A DNA stretch of 64,000 bases, from assembly GCA_000293845.2 (NCBI GenBank), contig ALYF01000003.1, forward strand, positions 496,001 to 560,000, in the 5' to 3' direction. The translations under genes and the position numbers were made by a program. This DNA comes from an alpha proteobacterium IMCC14465 (GTDB lineage Bacteria > Pseudomonadota > Alphaproteobacteria > RS24). Below, piece after piece: positions 57,015-64,000 of this stretch. The notes beneath the pieces are model-generated. The model made no database searches. It saw nothing but the letters and a program-made list of their open reading frames with translations, and was not told where the DNA came from. Position 1 is the first letter of the stretch; every line of letters starts with the position of its first letter.

Positions 57015-57106
57015 ATCCTTCATATTGTTGTAAAATTATCTCTCGGAATATGTTAAGAATTAACAAGAAACGAATCACTTAACGGTGAAGCGAATACTGG
57101 CTTTTA

Positions 57107-57175
57107 AGGTGACCAAGTAGAAATCTGGAACTTTATGTTTATGCGTTTTCAGATTTATGAACTTCTGGGTCACCT
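57107..57175 (+). promoter_or_regulatory. long imperfect stem-loop in the pilus operon leader
   Basis: AGGTGACC (57107-57114), AAGT and AAATCTG (57121-57127) reappear as reverse complements in the same order at 57150-57175, with small bulges. They enclose a 22-base AT-rich loop. The element ends 34 bases before the pilMN-like start. It could be a structured leader or an operator pair; no known riboswitch core was recognised. Confidence 0.5.
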
Positions 57176-57208
57176 AGCTGGGGGTGTAAAGTTGATTGAG
57201 CAGGTTAT

Positions 57209-58852
57209 ATGAGTAGGTCCGAGGCGTTTCTCAGTAGTGCCGTTCAGGCAGCGCGTAAAATCCATTCGGTTCAGGATAATATTGTTGCGGTTAAAATCCA
57301 TCCTGACTCACTTTCGGTTTTACAGCTTGAGCCGGCTATAGATGTGTCTTCTTCCCCGGATGAATGGCGACTCGACCGGATTGTCACTTGGTCACTCGGT
57401 AAAGATGTTGGTCACGTACCCCTTCAAGAAAATTTCGAGTATCTGGTCAATCAGACCCGACTGGTTCGCATCGAAGCCAAGGTGACAGGTCTTGATGCGG
57501 GCATTTCCATTCCCTTTACTCAATTTGACACGCGCGTGCTTAATCTGCCTTTCATGTTACCCGAGGAATTGGAAGATGAAGCGCAACTTGAAGGCTTTTG
57601 GGGAGATAATGACCCCGAATTAAACGATTTAGACGGCAAGATTGTGCGCTATCAAATCTTAAGCGCCAATGAGAATGAAGACCGGACAACGGTTTTGTTT
57701 TCCAGCATTCCTGAAACCACGGTGAAGCTCTATACTGATTTGCTGCTCGAGGCCGGGCTGATGCCTGTATATATTGAGAATGAAGCCTTTTCGCTGGTGA
57801 ATGGCATTTTCACAAAATTATCATTTGATGATTTGCAAAAACCTCAGCTGATTGTGCATTTATGCCCCGGTCATAATGCGGTTATCGGCTTTACCAAAAA
57901 CAGTATTGAAATCTTTCCAATTTCCGTCAGTGAATTTGACGATGCCTTGCTCTTGGAGCTTGAGGAACTGGATGATATTTCCGGTGAATTCTGGGATGAG
58001 GTTGGTATTAGGGTCGGTGAGCATATCAATCAGGCCATTGCTTATCTCAATGAAGAGAAGAATTTCCCCACGATTAAATCCTTCTGGATGGTCAGTGAGC
58101 ATAAAAATATTGGCAATATCGAAGCCTTGCTCAGGGATAGGGTTGGGTCACTCCGGCTCAAGAAAATGGATTTGCTCGACGATATTGACGTACCGCCAGA
58201 TCAAGCCAAATTCGTAGATTATTTTAATAATAGTAGCGTGTTTACCTCAGCGCTGGGGCTTGCCACGCAAAGCATCAATATTGCCGGATATGACGACACG
58301 CAGCGTTATAAAAGACTGCTGGATATGAACTTCCTACCTAATAGTGGGAATATCAGAACCTTCCGACAATTTGCGGCTGTCAATAAATTGCTGATGGCGA
58401 CGGTTGGCGTGGTTTTTATGGCGTCGGCTTTGTTGATGGGTATCTCGAATATTCCAGAGCTGGTCAGCTCATCTTCTAAGGTTGCCGCCTATGAGGATCT
58501 GCAAGGCGAGGCGCAGACAGAAACCATTCGTTATAAAGGGTTGTCCAAAAAACTTGAGAAGCTGAGAGATAATGAGAAAAAAGTCAGCGACTTTACCGAG
58601 CCGAAGGGTTTCACCATTTTTATGTCCAGCATTGCGACCATGTTGCCGCAAGATGCCGAATTGCAAAAACTGAACATTAAAAGCACTGGCGAGGTGACGC
58701 TGGAGGGGCTGTCTCTTAGCAGTTCCGCGATTAGCACATTTGCGGCGGAGCTGGTGAAAAGCGGCCTTGCTACGCAGGCACCGATTACACAACAAAAAAC
58801 CGGCGGCTATTACCGCTTTACCATTAACGCCATGATACGTCAGAAGGGTTAG
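57209..58852 (+). CDS. type IV pilus PilM-PilN fusion protein
   Basis: Protein of 547 residues combining two usually separate assembly proteins. Residues about 20-365 look like a PilM/GspL actin-like cytoplasmic domain. Residues 370-377 (LDMNFLP) correspond to the INLLP peptide by which PilN docks on PilM. A membrane helix at about 392-412 and a periplasmic coiled coil plus ferredoxin-like domain of PilN follow (to 547). The next genes are PilO- and PilP-like, so this is the inner-membrane alignment complex. The fusion resembles GspL in layout; a type II secretion role is the alternative. Confidence 0.75.
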   Translation: MSRSEAFLSSAVQAARKIHSVQDNIVAVKIHPDSLSVLQLEPAIDVSSSPDEWRLDRIVTWSLGKDVGHVPLQENFEYLVNQTRLVRIEAKVTGLDAGISIPFTQFDTRVLNLPFMLPEELEDEAQLEGFWGDNDPELNDLDGKIVRYQILSANENEDRTTVLFSSIPETTVKLYTDLLLEAGLMPVYIENEAFSLVNGIFTKLSFDDLQKPQLIVHLCPGHNAVIGFTKNSIEIFPISVSEFDDALLLELEELDDISGEFWDEVGIRVGEHINQAIAYLNEEKNFPTIKSFWMVSEHKNIGNIEALLRDRVGSLRLKKMDLLDDIDVPPDQAKFVDYFNNSSVFTSALGLATQSINIAGYDDTQRYKRLLDMNFLPNSGNIRTFRQFAAVNKLLMATVGVVFMASALLMGISNIPELVSSSSKVAAYEDLQGEAQTETIRYKGLSKKLEKLRDNEKKVSDFTEPKGFTIFMSSIATMLPQDAELQKLNIKSTGEVTLEGLSLSSSAISTFAAELVKSGLATQAPITQQKTGGYYRFTINAMIRQKG

Positions 58853-58856
58853 CCGG

Positions 58857-60044
58857 ATGTCATCGTCGCAACGCAAAGAATTGCAGGAAGAAACTGACGG
58901 TCTCTCGCATCTGTCGAGCGATGCTCAGTCTCTGCTGGCAGATTTGGCGACAGATAAGGCAACGCGGAAATATGTAACGCTCCCCGCAAATAATGGGGTG
59001 GCCGAAGAGGCGGATATTCATTCTGATGAGCATCATGAACTCAATGCCATGGTGTTTGATGCGTTTACGCCGCCTGAGCCTGAAGAGACGGTTGATGAGA
59101 CGCAAAATGCAAGCGCTATGGTTTTCGAAGATGCGGAGCTTTCCGGTGCGCTTCCCGTTGAGTTAGATATTCCCGACAGAGGTGGCGACAGGCTCCTGTC
59201 TCTCATGACCGATGTGGAGACAGATTATGCCGACACGGCCACTGCCGCAGGTGAAGCAGGGGATTTGTCAACATTAGTGCGTGATATGCAAGATACGCAT
59301 CCGGATTTTGCCGTATCAGACGAAGATGAGGCGGTATCCGATGATGATGGTCTTGCGACGGTTTCACATCTCGAGCAATTGAAACGGCGTTTTGCGGCGG
59401 GTCTGGCAAAACTAAGAGGTGGGCAGGCGCAAGATATTTCTGATGCTGATGCGCCTATTATCGTACGGAAAATTTTTGAGGCCGAGACATCCGCTTCGCC
59501 CATTCCCAAAACGGCGATATTGGCCTTTGTGTTATTGCTCGTTGCCGCGCTGCCGCCGATTTTGAATTTTACTTATATCCAGCCGACCATTTCGGAAAAT
59601 AACCGCAAAGCAGATGACATCACGATTTTTCAAGGTCAGATTTTGAAAAATAACAAACGCTCTAATGACTTGCTGTCCCAGATTAAACTGCTTGAGAAAA
59701 GGTCTGCAAATATTGCCGGCACGCTGGTTGACCGCGAAAGATTTGATTTCCTCCTGCAACGGTTTCTTGCGGCCTTTGAACGTTTTGGGGTGGAAATTAT
59801 TTCCATTACCAATGATGTTGATGCAGAGAGCAAATTTATTGTCGGCAATAATCTTCCGGTGCTTGTCAATACGGTGACAGTCGAGTTGGAAAGCAGATTT
59901 GAGGTCTATCGTTCGATACGAGAAATCTTTGTCAAAGAAGTCAAAAGTGTTGCCATCATTGAAGAGAATTTAACTGCCAAACCTGGGTCAAATTTGTTAA
60001 GAGTCAGGCTGAAAATGGCAGTTGCGTATAACGGAAAAGAGTAA
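58857..60044 (+). CDS. PilO-like pilus assembly protein with long acidic cytoplasmic region
   Basis: Protein of 395 residues. Residues 1-215 are hydrophilic, rich in Asp/Glu and low-complexity, with two AMVF-containing repeats near 64-67 and 87-90. A membrane helix lies at about 219-241, then a coiled coil (245-290) and a ferredoxin-like periplasmic domain as in PilO. Normal PilO proteins are about 200 residues, so the N-terminal half is extra. It lies four bases after the PilM-PilN gene, and its stop overlaps the next start by one base. Confidence 0.7.
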   Translation: MSSSQRKELQEETDGLSHLSSDAQSLLADLATDKATRKYVTLPANNGVAEEADIHSDEHHELNAMVFDAFTPPEPEETVDETQNASAMVFEDAELSGALPVELDIPDRGGDRLLSLMTDVETDYADTATAAGEAGDLSTLVRDMQDTHPDFAVSDEDEAVSDDDGLATVSHLEQLKRRFAAGLAKLRGGQAQDISDADAPIIVRKIFEAETSASPIPKTAILAFVLLLVAALPPILNFTYIQPTISENNRKADDITIFQGQILKNNKRSNDLLSQIKLLEKRSANIAGTLVDRERFDFLLQRFLAAFERFGVEIISITNDVDAESKFIVGNNLPVLVNTVTVELESRFEVYRSIREIFVKEVKSVAIIEENLTAKPGSNLLRVRLKMAVAYNGKE

Positions 60045-61507
60045 TGCACAGAGTAATGCGGTGTCTTTTATATCCTATATTTGTTTCTGTGTTGGTGTTG
60101 AGCGTCACGACGGGTGTGCGTTATGCCTCAGCGCAGGAGGCCCAACAGCCCGAATATGACGACCCCTTTGTGCGCGGTCTCAAGCGGCTGGAAACATTTG
60201 AAGGCTTCCAGCGGCGTTCATCCGAAAAAGCGCAGACGGCCAATGTTACCGAAGATGGTGAAACGGGCATACGCCAAACCGTGTTACCTGGTTTTGGACA
60301 GGCCTTTGATATACCGCGCTACCGGCTGGATGGAATTTTGGTCTCTGAAGCGCCTGACCTGCCGGTCATTCATGTGAACACATCGGGGCTAAAAACCGCA
60401 AATGAGATTTTGTATTTTGACCCTAATAGCAGACGTTGGGTTTACCGCCCTGGAGACTCTGAAACCCAGAAAGATATTCTCACAAGGTTTCGTCTTCACC
60501 GTCTTGACCTTGCAGATATGAACGGCGTTTCAAAGGCTGAAAATCTCGCTGGACGCGATGAACTTTATGTCTCGCCTGTCGATAATGGTACGCTTATCCA
60601 TAATATTTGCCCCGGCGACACGCTCTCTAAGCTCTCGCGCACCTATAAAATTCCGATTGCTGAATTGAAAAAAAGAAACAAGGTTGCCCCGAATGGCTGG
60701 TTATATATCGGGCAGACCTTGTCTATTCGCGACCGCGCCATCACCGAAGATATGAAAGCCGATGCAGTGTCTTTTGATACAGCCACAAACAGCCGAATTG
60801 AGACGCTCGGTAAAGCGCGCAAATCTTATGTGCGGCTTTTTCGTTTTGATAGTCTAGAAGATGCTTTACGCGACTCTCGCGAATTTTATGCGGATTACCG
60901 AAATTATCTCGACTCCGATATGGTCTTACGTCAGGAAGTCGATAAAAGCGGCGGCGCTTCCTATCATCTCGATATTGGCCCTATGCAATCGCAAAATCAT
61001 GCGGAGGCTTATTGTGTTTTGCTGAAAAGCGATGGGCTGATGTGTGATGCTGTGAAAAGAGTGCCGGGTAATGAACGCCAAAACACTTTTGACAGCACGG
61101 CCATTGTTCGTGTCTCGCCGATTGTTTTTTATGAAGGCGATGTGAATGAGAAAAATATTAAAATCGAAGAGACCAAGACGGTGACCTATAATCTGTCCGA
61201 GGGGCAGGTTCTTGGCGCTTCTGAGGGAACAGTGGTTAAAATCACCCATAAAGAAATTATCGTTACGGATGCACAAAACCACCTTCTGACCTTACCAATT
61301 GATTACCTCCCCGAGGTGGATCAAGAAGAGCTGACAGCCCGTGCGCAAGCGCAACGCCAAGCACAGGCGGCAGCCGTAGCGGGCGCTGCAGGACAAATAG
61401 CCGCCGGTGTCGATGTGCCGACGATTGAAAATCCGGCCATTGTTGACAGACTTGTTGAAAATGAAGCCAAACGCCGTAAAGGCAGCACCGAAGGTGCGCC
61501 ACGGTAA
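60044..61507 (+). CDS. PilP-like periplasmic protein with LysM and SPOR-like domains
   Basis: Exported protein of 487 residues with a signal peptide (1-30, YASA cleavage). A YDDPFVRGL segment resembles the DPF motif of PilP. A LysM domain lies at about 184-228 (HNICPGDTLSKLSRTYKIP), a SPOR-like domain at about 265-345 (SYHLDIGPMQSQNHAEAYC), and a C-terminal beta-rich part with EGTVVKITHKEIIVTD is reminiscent of the PilP lipoprotein fold. Both added domains bind peptidoglycan. It is translationally coupled to the PilO-like gene and probably links the pilus machine to the cell wall. Confidence 0.65.
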   Translation: MHRVMRCLLYPIFVSVLVLSVTTGVRYASAQEAQQPEYDDPFVRGLKRLETFEGFQRRSSEKAQTANVTEDGETGIRQTVLPGFGQAFDIPRYRLDGILVSEAPDLPVIHVNTSGLKTANEILYFDPNSRRWVYRPGDSETQKDILTRFRLHRLDLADMNGVSKAENLAGRDELYVSPVDNGTLIHNICPGDTLSKLSRTYKIPIAELKKRNKVAPNGWLYIGQTLSIRDRAITEDMKADAVSFDTATNSRIETLGKARKSYVRLFRFDSLEDALRDSREFYADYRNYLDSDMVLRQEVDKSGGASYHLDIGPMQSQNHAEAYCVLLKSDGLMCDAVKRVPGNERQNTFDSTAIVRVSPIVFYEGDVNEKNIKIEETKTVTYNLSEGQVLGASEGTVVKITHKEIIVTDAQNHLLTLPIDYLPEVDQEELTARAQAQRQAQAAAVAGAAGQIAAGVDVPTIENPAIVDRLVENEAKRRKGSTEGAPR

Positions 61508-61519
61508 ATTGGGGAAGCC

Positions 61520-62053
61520 ATGATAGGGTATAGTAAAGAAGTTGCGGATCGCGTTTTGAGGATTTTACAGGCTGGTGGTCAGCTCGAGCAGGACCAGTTG
61601 CGCGATATCATGAATAAGCAAAACGGCAAAAGTCCGGAAGTTCTCTCCAGTCTTATTCATAATGGTTTTGACGAGGAGGTCATTCAGACCATTTTATCGC
61701 GCGCTTATGCGCTGCGTCGTAAAACTGTCACGCCGGAGACGATTGATAAAGATATCCTGAAAAGCCTGCCCATTAAATTCATCAAAAAAGAAGGCATTCT
61801 GCCACTTGCCAAAGAAGGTCGGTTTTTGCGCGTCGGTGCTGTTGACCCGACTAAAGCGACGCTTGGTGGCCAAATCAAAGCCCTGACGAATTTTAATGTT
61901 GAGTTTTTTGTCATCAAGCATAAAAAAGCTGGCGGCTTGAGCATTGAGAGAGTCCTGCACATAAATCAGACCTTGTTGCATGGCCGCAGAAACGCTCTTT
62001 GGTGTCCCACCGCCTTCCGCAAAAGCTTCCATCATGCGGTAGATAATTTCTAA
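61520..62053 (+). pseudogene. pilB: pilB/gspE N-terminal fragment truncated by a rearrangement
   Basis: The first ~130 codons encode the N-terminal domain of a type IV pilus/type II secretion assembly ATPase (GspE_N: DILKSLPIKFIKKEGILPLA, then VGAVDPTKATLGGQIKALT). From about 61900-61930 the frame reads nonsense (HINQTLLHGRRNALWCP) because this DNA is the antisense of a GAF-domain gene. The ATPase core with Walker motifs is absent from the window. The gene is in the right place after the PilP-like gene, so the truncation is due to a junction, real or artefactual. Confidence 0.75.
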
Positions 62054-62071
62054 TTGTGGTAATTCGGTCAT
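61900..62071 (-). pseudogene. GAF-domain protein, N-terminal fragment
   Basis: A - strand gene starts at 62071 (MTELPQLEIIYRMMEAF), 14 bases after the STAS gene. It runs into a recognisable GAF beginning (GLIYVQDSLNAQAASFFMLDD). Downstream of about 61900 the frame is antisense pilB, so only about 55-60 authentic residues remain. In other bacteria such genes encode GAF-PP2C phosphatases partnered with STAS proteins. The exact junction cannot be placed because both frames are open across it. Confidence 0.65.
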
Positions 62072-62085
62072 GAAACCAAACCAGT

Positions 62086-62667
62086 CTAGAACGTGCCGGG
62101 TTTAAAAAGGCCACTATTTTCGGTATTTTCGACGTCTTTGGCAGGCTCTGGTTTAGAAGGTTGTGGCGCGTCAACAAAGTTTGACGGCGTGTTATCACTT
62201 TTAGGGGCTGGCTCAGCTTGTGAGGCTGTAACATCGCCGCCAAGATCAGCGAGTTCTTGTGCGATTAAATCATCATCGTTTTTATGAATATTCTGCACAA
62301 TTTTCTTGTCTGCATCTCCCGCATCGGAAAATACATCCACATCAACTAAATCTGCGGGGCCGGTCATCTCATCAATGGTCAGAAGCTTATCCAGATGCGC
62401 CAGCTGGATAACGCGCATCAACTCGTCACTGGCCTTACTTATTGAAAAGTCAATGTTTTTTTGCTTACAGCTTTGCATCGCGATGACCAGTATTGAGACG
62501 CCGGAACTGTCAATATAATTTACGAGGCAACCGTCAATTTCAAGTTTAGAGATATCATCCAGGTTTTCTGAAAGGTCGTTTTTTACATCGGGCGTGATTT
62601 CGAGATCAATATCGCCGGAAAGAGTGAGAATAAGTTCTTCAGCATTTTTCGTAAATTTATATGGCAT
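62086..62667 (-). CDS. STAS-domain protein (anti-sigma-factor antagonist type)
   Basis: Protein of 193 residues with an N-terminal STAS domain (1-100): LTLSGDIDLEITPDVK and the phospho-acceptor region YIDSSGVSILV with Ser54/Ser55. The C-terminal 90 residues are acidic and Pro/Ala-rich with no fold visible. It is followed by the truncated GAF-domain gene, suggesting a partner-switching module. The position between pilus genes may indicate control of pili, or may just follow from the rearrangement. Confidence 0.82.
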   Translation of the reverse strand: MPYKFTKNAEELILTLSGDIDLEITPDVKNDLSENLDDISKLEIDGCLVNYIDSSGVSILVIAMQSCKQKNIDFSISKASDELMRVIQLAHLDKLLTIDEMTGPADLVDVDVFSDAGDADKKIVQNIHKNDDDLIAQELADLGGDVTASQAEPAPKSDNTPSNFVDAPQPSKPEPAKDVENTENSGLFKPGTF

Positions 62668-62696
62668 TTTTTACAACCTTTATTGGATAAGCAACT

Positions 62697-62725
62697 TTAT
62701 CAATACCCTCAAAAAATAATATAAT
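62697..62725 (+). promoter_or_regulatory. probable promoter of the pilin gene
   Basis: TTATCA (62697-62702) and a perfect TATAAT (62720-62725) are 17 bases apart, about 108 bases before the pilin ATG. The leader that would follow carries two inverted repeats. Confidence 0.5.
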
Positions 62726-62733
62726 ATTCATTA

Positions 62734-62804
62734 TATGGTAATTGCAAATTTTACCATAATATTGTTTAATCCAGTCTCGATGGGTTTATCACGCGATGCG
62801 TGAT
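62734..62804 (+). promoter_or_regulatory. two inverted repeats in the pilin leader
   Basis: TATGGTAA (62734-62741) is repeated inverted as TTACCATA (62751-62758). ATCACGC (62788-62794) pairs perfectly with GCGTGAT (62798-62804) around a three-base loop. The second hairpin ends 28 bases before the pilin ATG at 62833 and may stabilise the mRNA or regulate translation. Confidence 0.5.
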
Positions 62805-62832
62805 GAGTAATTTAGAGTTAAGGAGTACTCAT

Positions 62833-63402
62833 ATGGAAATTCTTAAAAAGGATGAAAAAGGTTTCAGTCTTATTGAATTGCTCGTAGTGATTGCCATTAT
62901 TGGTGTTCTTGCTGCGGTCGGTTTAACAAACTATCAAGGATTTATTGAGAGCGCGAAAAAAGATACAACAGAGGCAAGTGCTGAAGATATTCACAGAACA
63001 TTGTCTGCTTACGCTTATAAAGAAAGCTATGAAGTCAGTGACTGTAATTCAGTCACAGACGATGCGACAATGCTCTCATGCCTCCAAGGTCTGTATGCAT
63101 CAGGTGGCCCTTTCGAAAACAAAGACAACCCATATAACCAAAACAACACTGCGATCTCAGCAATTAATGTTGCGACACCGCATAGTGTTTTCCATGACCC
63201 AGATACGGCTGACAGCAATCAAGACTGTACAACTTCAGGCAATGCCGCGGGTGTAAATGGTCAGGTTGTTATTGCAAATGACACATCAGCTTCAGGTAGC
63301 TCATATGACCTATCCGTCTATTACTGTTCAGAAATGACAGTGAGTGGTTCAGGTACAGGCGCGCATTGGACAAAAACAAAGAATACAATTCAGTGGGACT
63401 AA
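62833..63402 (+). CDS. type IV pilin (major pilin-like)
   Basis: Pilin precursor of 189 residues from the ATG at 62833, with AAGGAG ahead. The short leader MEILKKDEKG ends in Gly, the mature protein begins FSLIELLVVIAIIGVLAA with the conserved Glu5, and this forms the N-terminal assembly helix. The globular part has six Cys residues (for example DCNS, LSCLQG, QDCTTSG, YYCSEM), suggesting disulfides. A strong terminator follows, so the gene is monocistronic, as expected for an abundant subunit. Confidence 0.92.
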   Translation: MEILKKDEKGFSLIELLVVIAIIGVLAAVGLTNYQGFIESAKKDTTEASAEDIHRTLSAYAYKESYEVSDCNSVTDDATMLSCLQGLYASGGPFENKDNPYNQNNTAISAINVATPHSVFHDPDTADSNQDCTTSGNAAGVNGQVVIANDTSASGSSYDLSVYYCSEMTVSGSGTGAHWTKTKNTIQWD

Positions 63403-63425
63403 TCTCCTGAACTGAGTAAGATTAA

Positions 63426-63451
63426 GGGCGGCTTCGAGCCGCCCTTTTTTT
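63426..63451 (+). terminator. rho-independent terminator after the pilin gene
   Basis: GGGCGGCT (63426-63433) pairs perfectly with AGCCGCCC (63437-63444) around a three-base loop, and seven T follow. It lies 24 bases after the pilin stop. Confidence 0.95.
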
Positions 63452-63492
63452 ATTATTTTTTAGGTTTTTGGATTTTTTAGATCTCAAAAAAT

Positions 63493-64000
63493 CTATTCCG
63501 GTAAATCATCAATTAAATTCTGCTTGTGCAATTCTTCGATATATTTGTCCATGGTTATCATGCCGAATTGAGCCCCTGTTTGCATGGAGGTGTTAATTTG
63601 CACAATCTTATTTTCCCTAATCAAATTCCGCACGGCAGGGACGCAGACCATCACCTCAAAAGCCCCGATACGCCCGCCGCCTTTTCTTTTCAGCAATTGC
63701 TGGGTCATTACGAGTTGCAGAGATTGCGAAAGTTGGGAGCGTGCTTGCGCCTGTTCCTCGGCAGGGAAAACGTCAATGATACGGTTAATCGTTTCCGGTG
63801 CGCCCGATGTGTGGAGCGTCCCAAAAACAAGGTGGCCGGTCTCGGCAGCCGTTAAGGCCATAGAGACGGTTTCATAATCACGCAATTCGCCGAGCAAGAT
63901 AATATCCGGGTCTTGACGCAGGGCGCCTTTTAGGGCGGCGGCAAAACTTTTTGTGTCTCGCCCGACTTCGCGTTGGGAAATAATGCTCTTAATCGGGGTG
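63493..64000 (-). CDS. pilT: type IV pilus retraction ATPase, C-terminal part (partial)
   Basis: The coding frame runs off the window at 64000, so the 5' part is missing. The visible 168 residues include IISQREVGRDTKSF, the Walker B region LGELRDYET, the His box GHLVFGTLHT and the retraction-type AFEVMVCVPAVRNLIRE segment. This is characteristic of PilT/PilU rather than PilB. It lies downstream of, and convergent with, the pilin gene. Confidence 0.93.
   Translation of the reverse strand, partial: TPIKSIISQREVGRDTKSFAAALKGALRQDPDIILLGELRDYETVSMALTAAETGHLVFGTLHTSGAPETINRIIDVFPAEEQAQARSQLSQSLQLVMTQQLLKRKGGGRIGAFEVMVCVPAVRNLIRENKIVQINTSMQTGAQFGMITMDKYIEELHKQNLIDDLPE

Noticed and set aside
57107-57175. 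Cyclic-di-GMP riboswitch before the pilus operon
   Set aside because: A large hairpin exists, but I could not find the conserved GEMM core bases.

Overview
The window is a chromosomal stretch of an alphaproteobacterium, probably a marine heterotroph. Three lines of evidence point this way: the gene orders sdhCDAB-zapE-mdh-sucCDAB-lpdA and priA-atpHAGDC, the ctpA-envC-rlmH-rsfS-nadD-proA-proB-obgE-rpmA-rplU block, and the protein families themselves. A SAR116-like or related marine lineage is only a guess. No rRNA, tRNA, CRISPR array, insertion sequence or transposase was seen. No gene-free gap exceeds 200 bases.

1-13400: energy core on the + strand. It holds the last codons of sdhC, then sdhD, sdhA, sdhB, zapE, mdh, sucC, sucD, sucA, sucB and lpdA, so malate, 2-oxoglutarate, succinyl-CoA and succinate oxidation are encoded together. 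13401-21810: xerC on the - strand, then priA and the complete F1 ATP synthase operon atpHAGDC. 21818-32664: housekeeping genes on the - strand. In order these are purU, a 2-oxoglutarate/Fe(II) oxygenase, rppH, ctpA, an EnvC-like amidase activator, rlmH, rsfS, nadD, proA, proB, obgE, rpmA and rplU.

32817-35873: a compact block that I read as a phosphate-stress island. A PlcP-like metallophosphoesterase and an Agt-like glycosyltransferase form one operon (phospholipid to glycolipid exchange). Next to it are an aquaglyceroporin and a thioredoxin-type arsenate reductase. Pho-box-like direct repeats with 11-base spacing lie upstream of both plcP and arsC.

36070-55538: an accessory catabolic region. 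It contains two divergent isochorismatase-fold amidohydrolases and an operon hyuA-hyuB-yrdC-like-prpD beside a UTRA GntR regulator. It also has a CitE-like lyase, two class III CoA-transferases, an HMG-CoA-lyase-like enzyme and a 4-hydroxybutyryl-CoA-dehydratase-like flavoprotein that lacks two cluster ligands. An EamA exporter, a TauD-type dioxygenase, a TonB-dependent receptor and an FCD GntR regulator complete it. TTGTATACAA-type palindromes recur at three promoters here, suggesting one regulon. The substrate is unknown; a hydantoin, lactam or N-carbamoyl compound, or a branched C5/C6 dicarboxylate, would fit parts of it.

55666-57014: a small membrane protein, then an M15 peptidase endolysin overlapping a holin of the gene-transfer-agent type, with no phage structural genes. 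57209-64000: type IV pilus genes with unusual architectures: a PilM-PilN fusion, PilO with a long acidic extension, a PilP-like protein carrying LysM and SPOR-like domains, a pilin and the 3' part of pilT. Inside this block, near 61895-61930, the reading of pilB stops abruptly and turns into the antisense of a GAF-domain gene. This is a rearrangement junction, either real or an assembly/amplification chimera.
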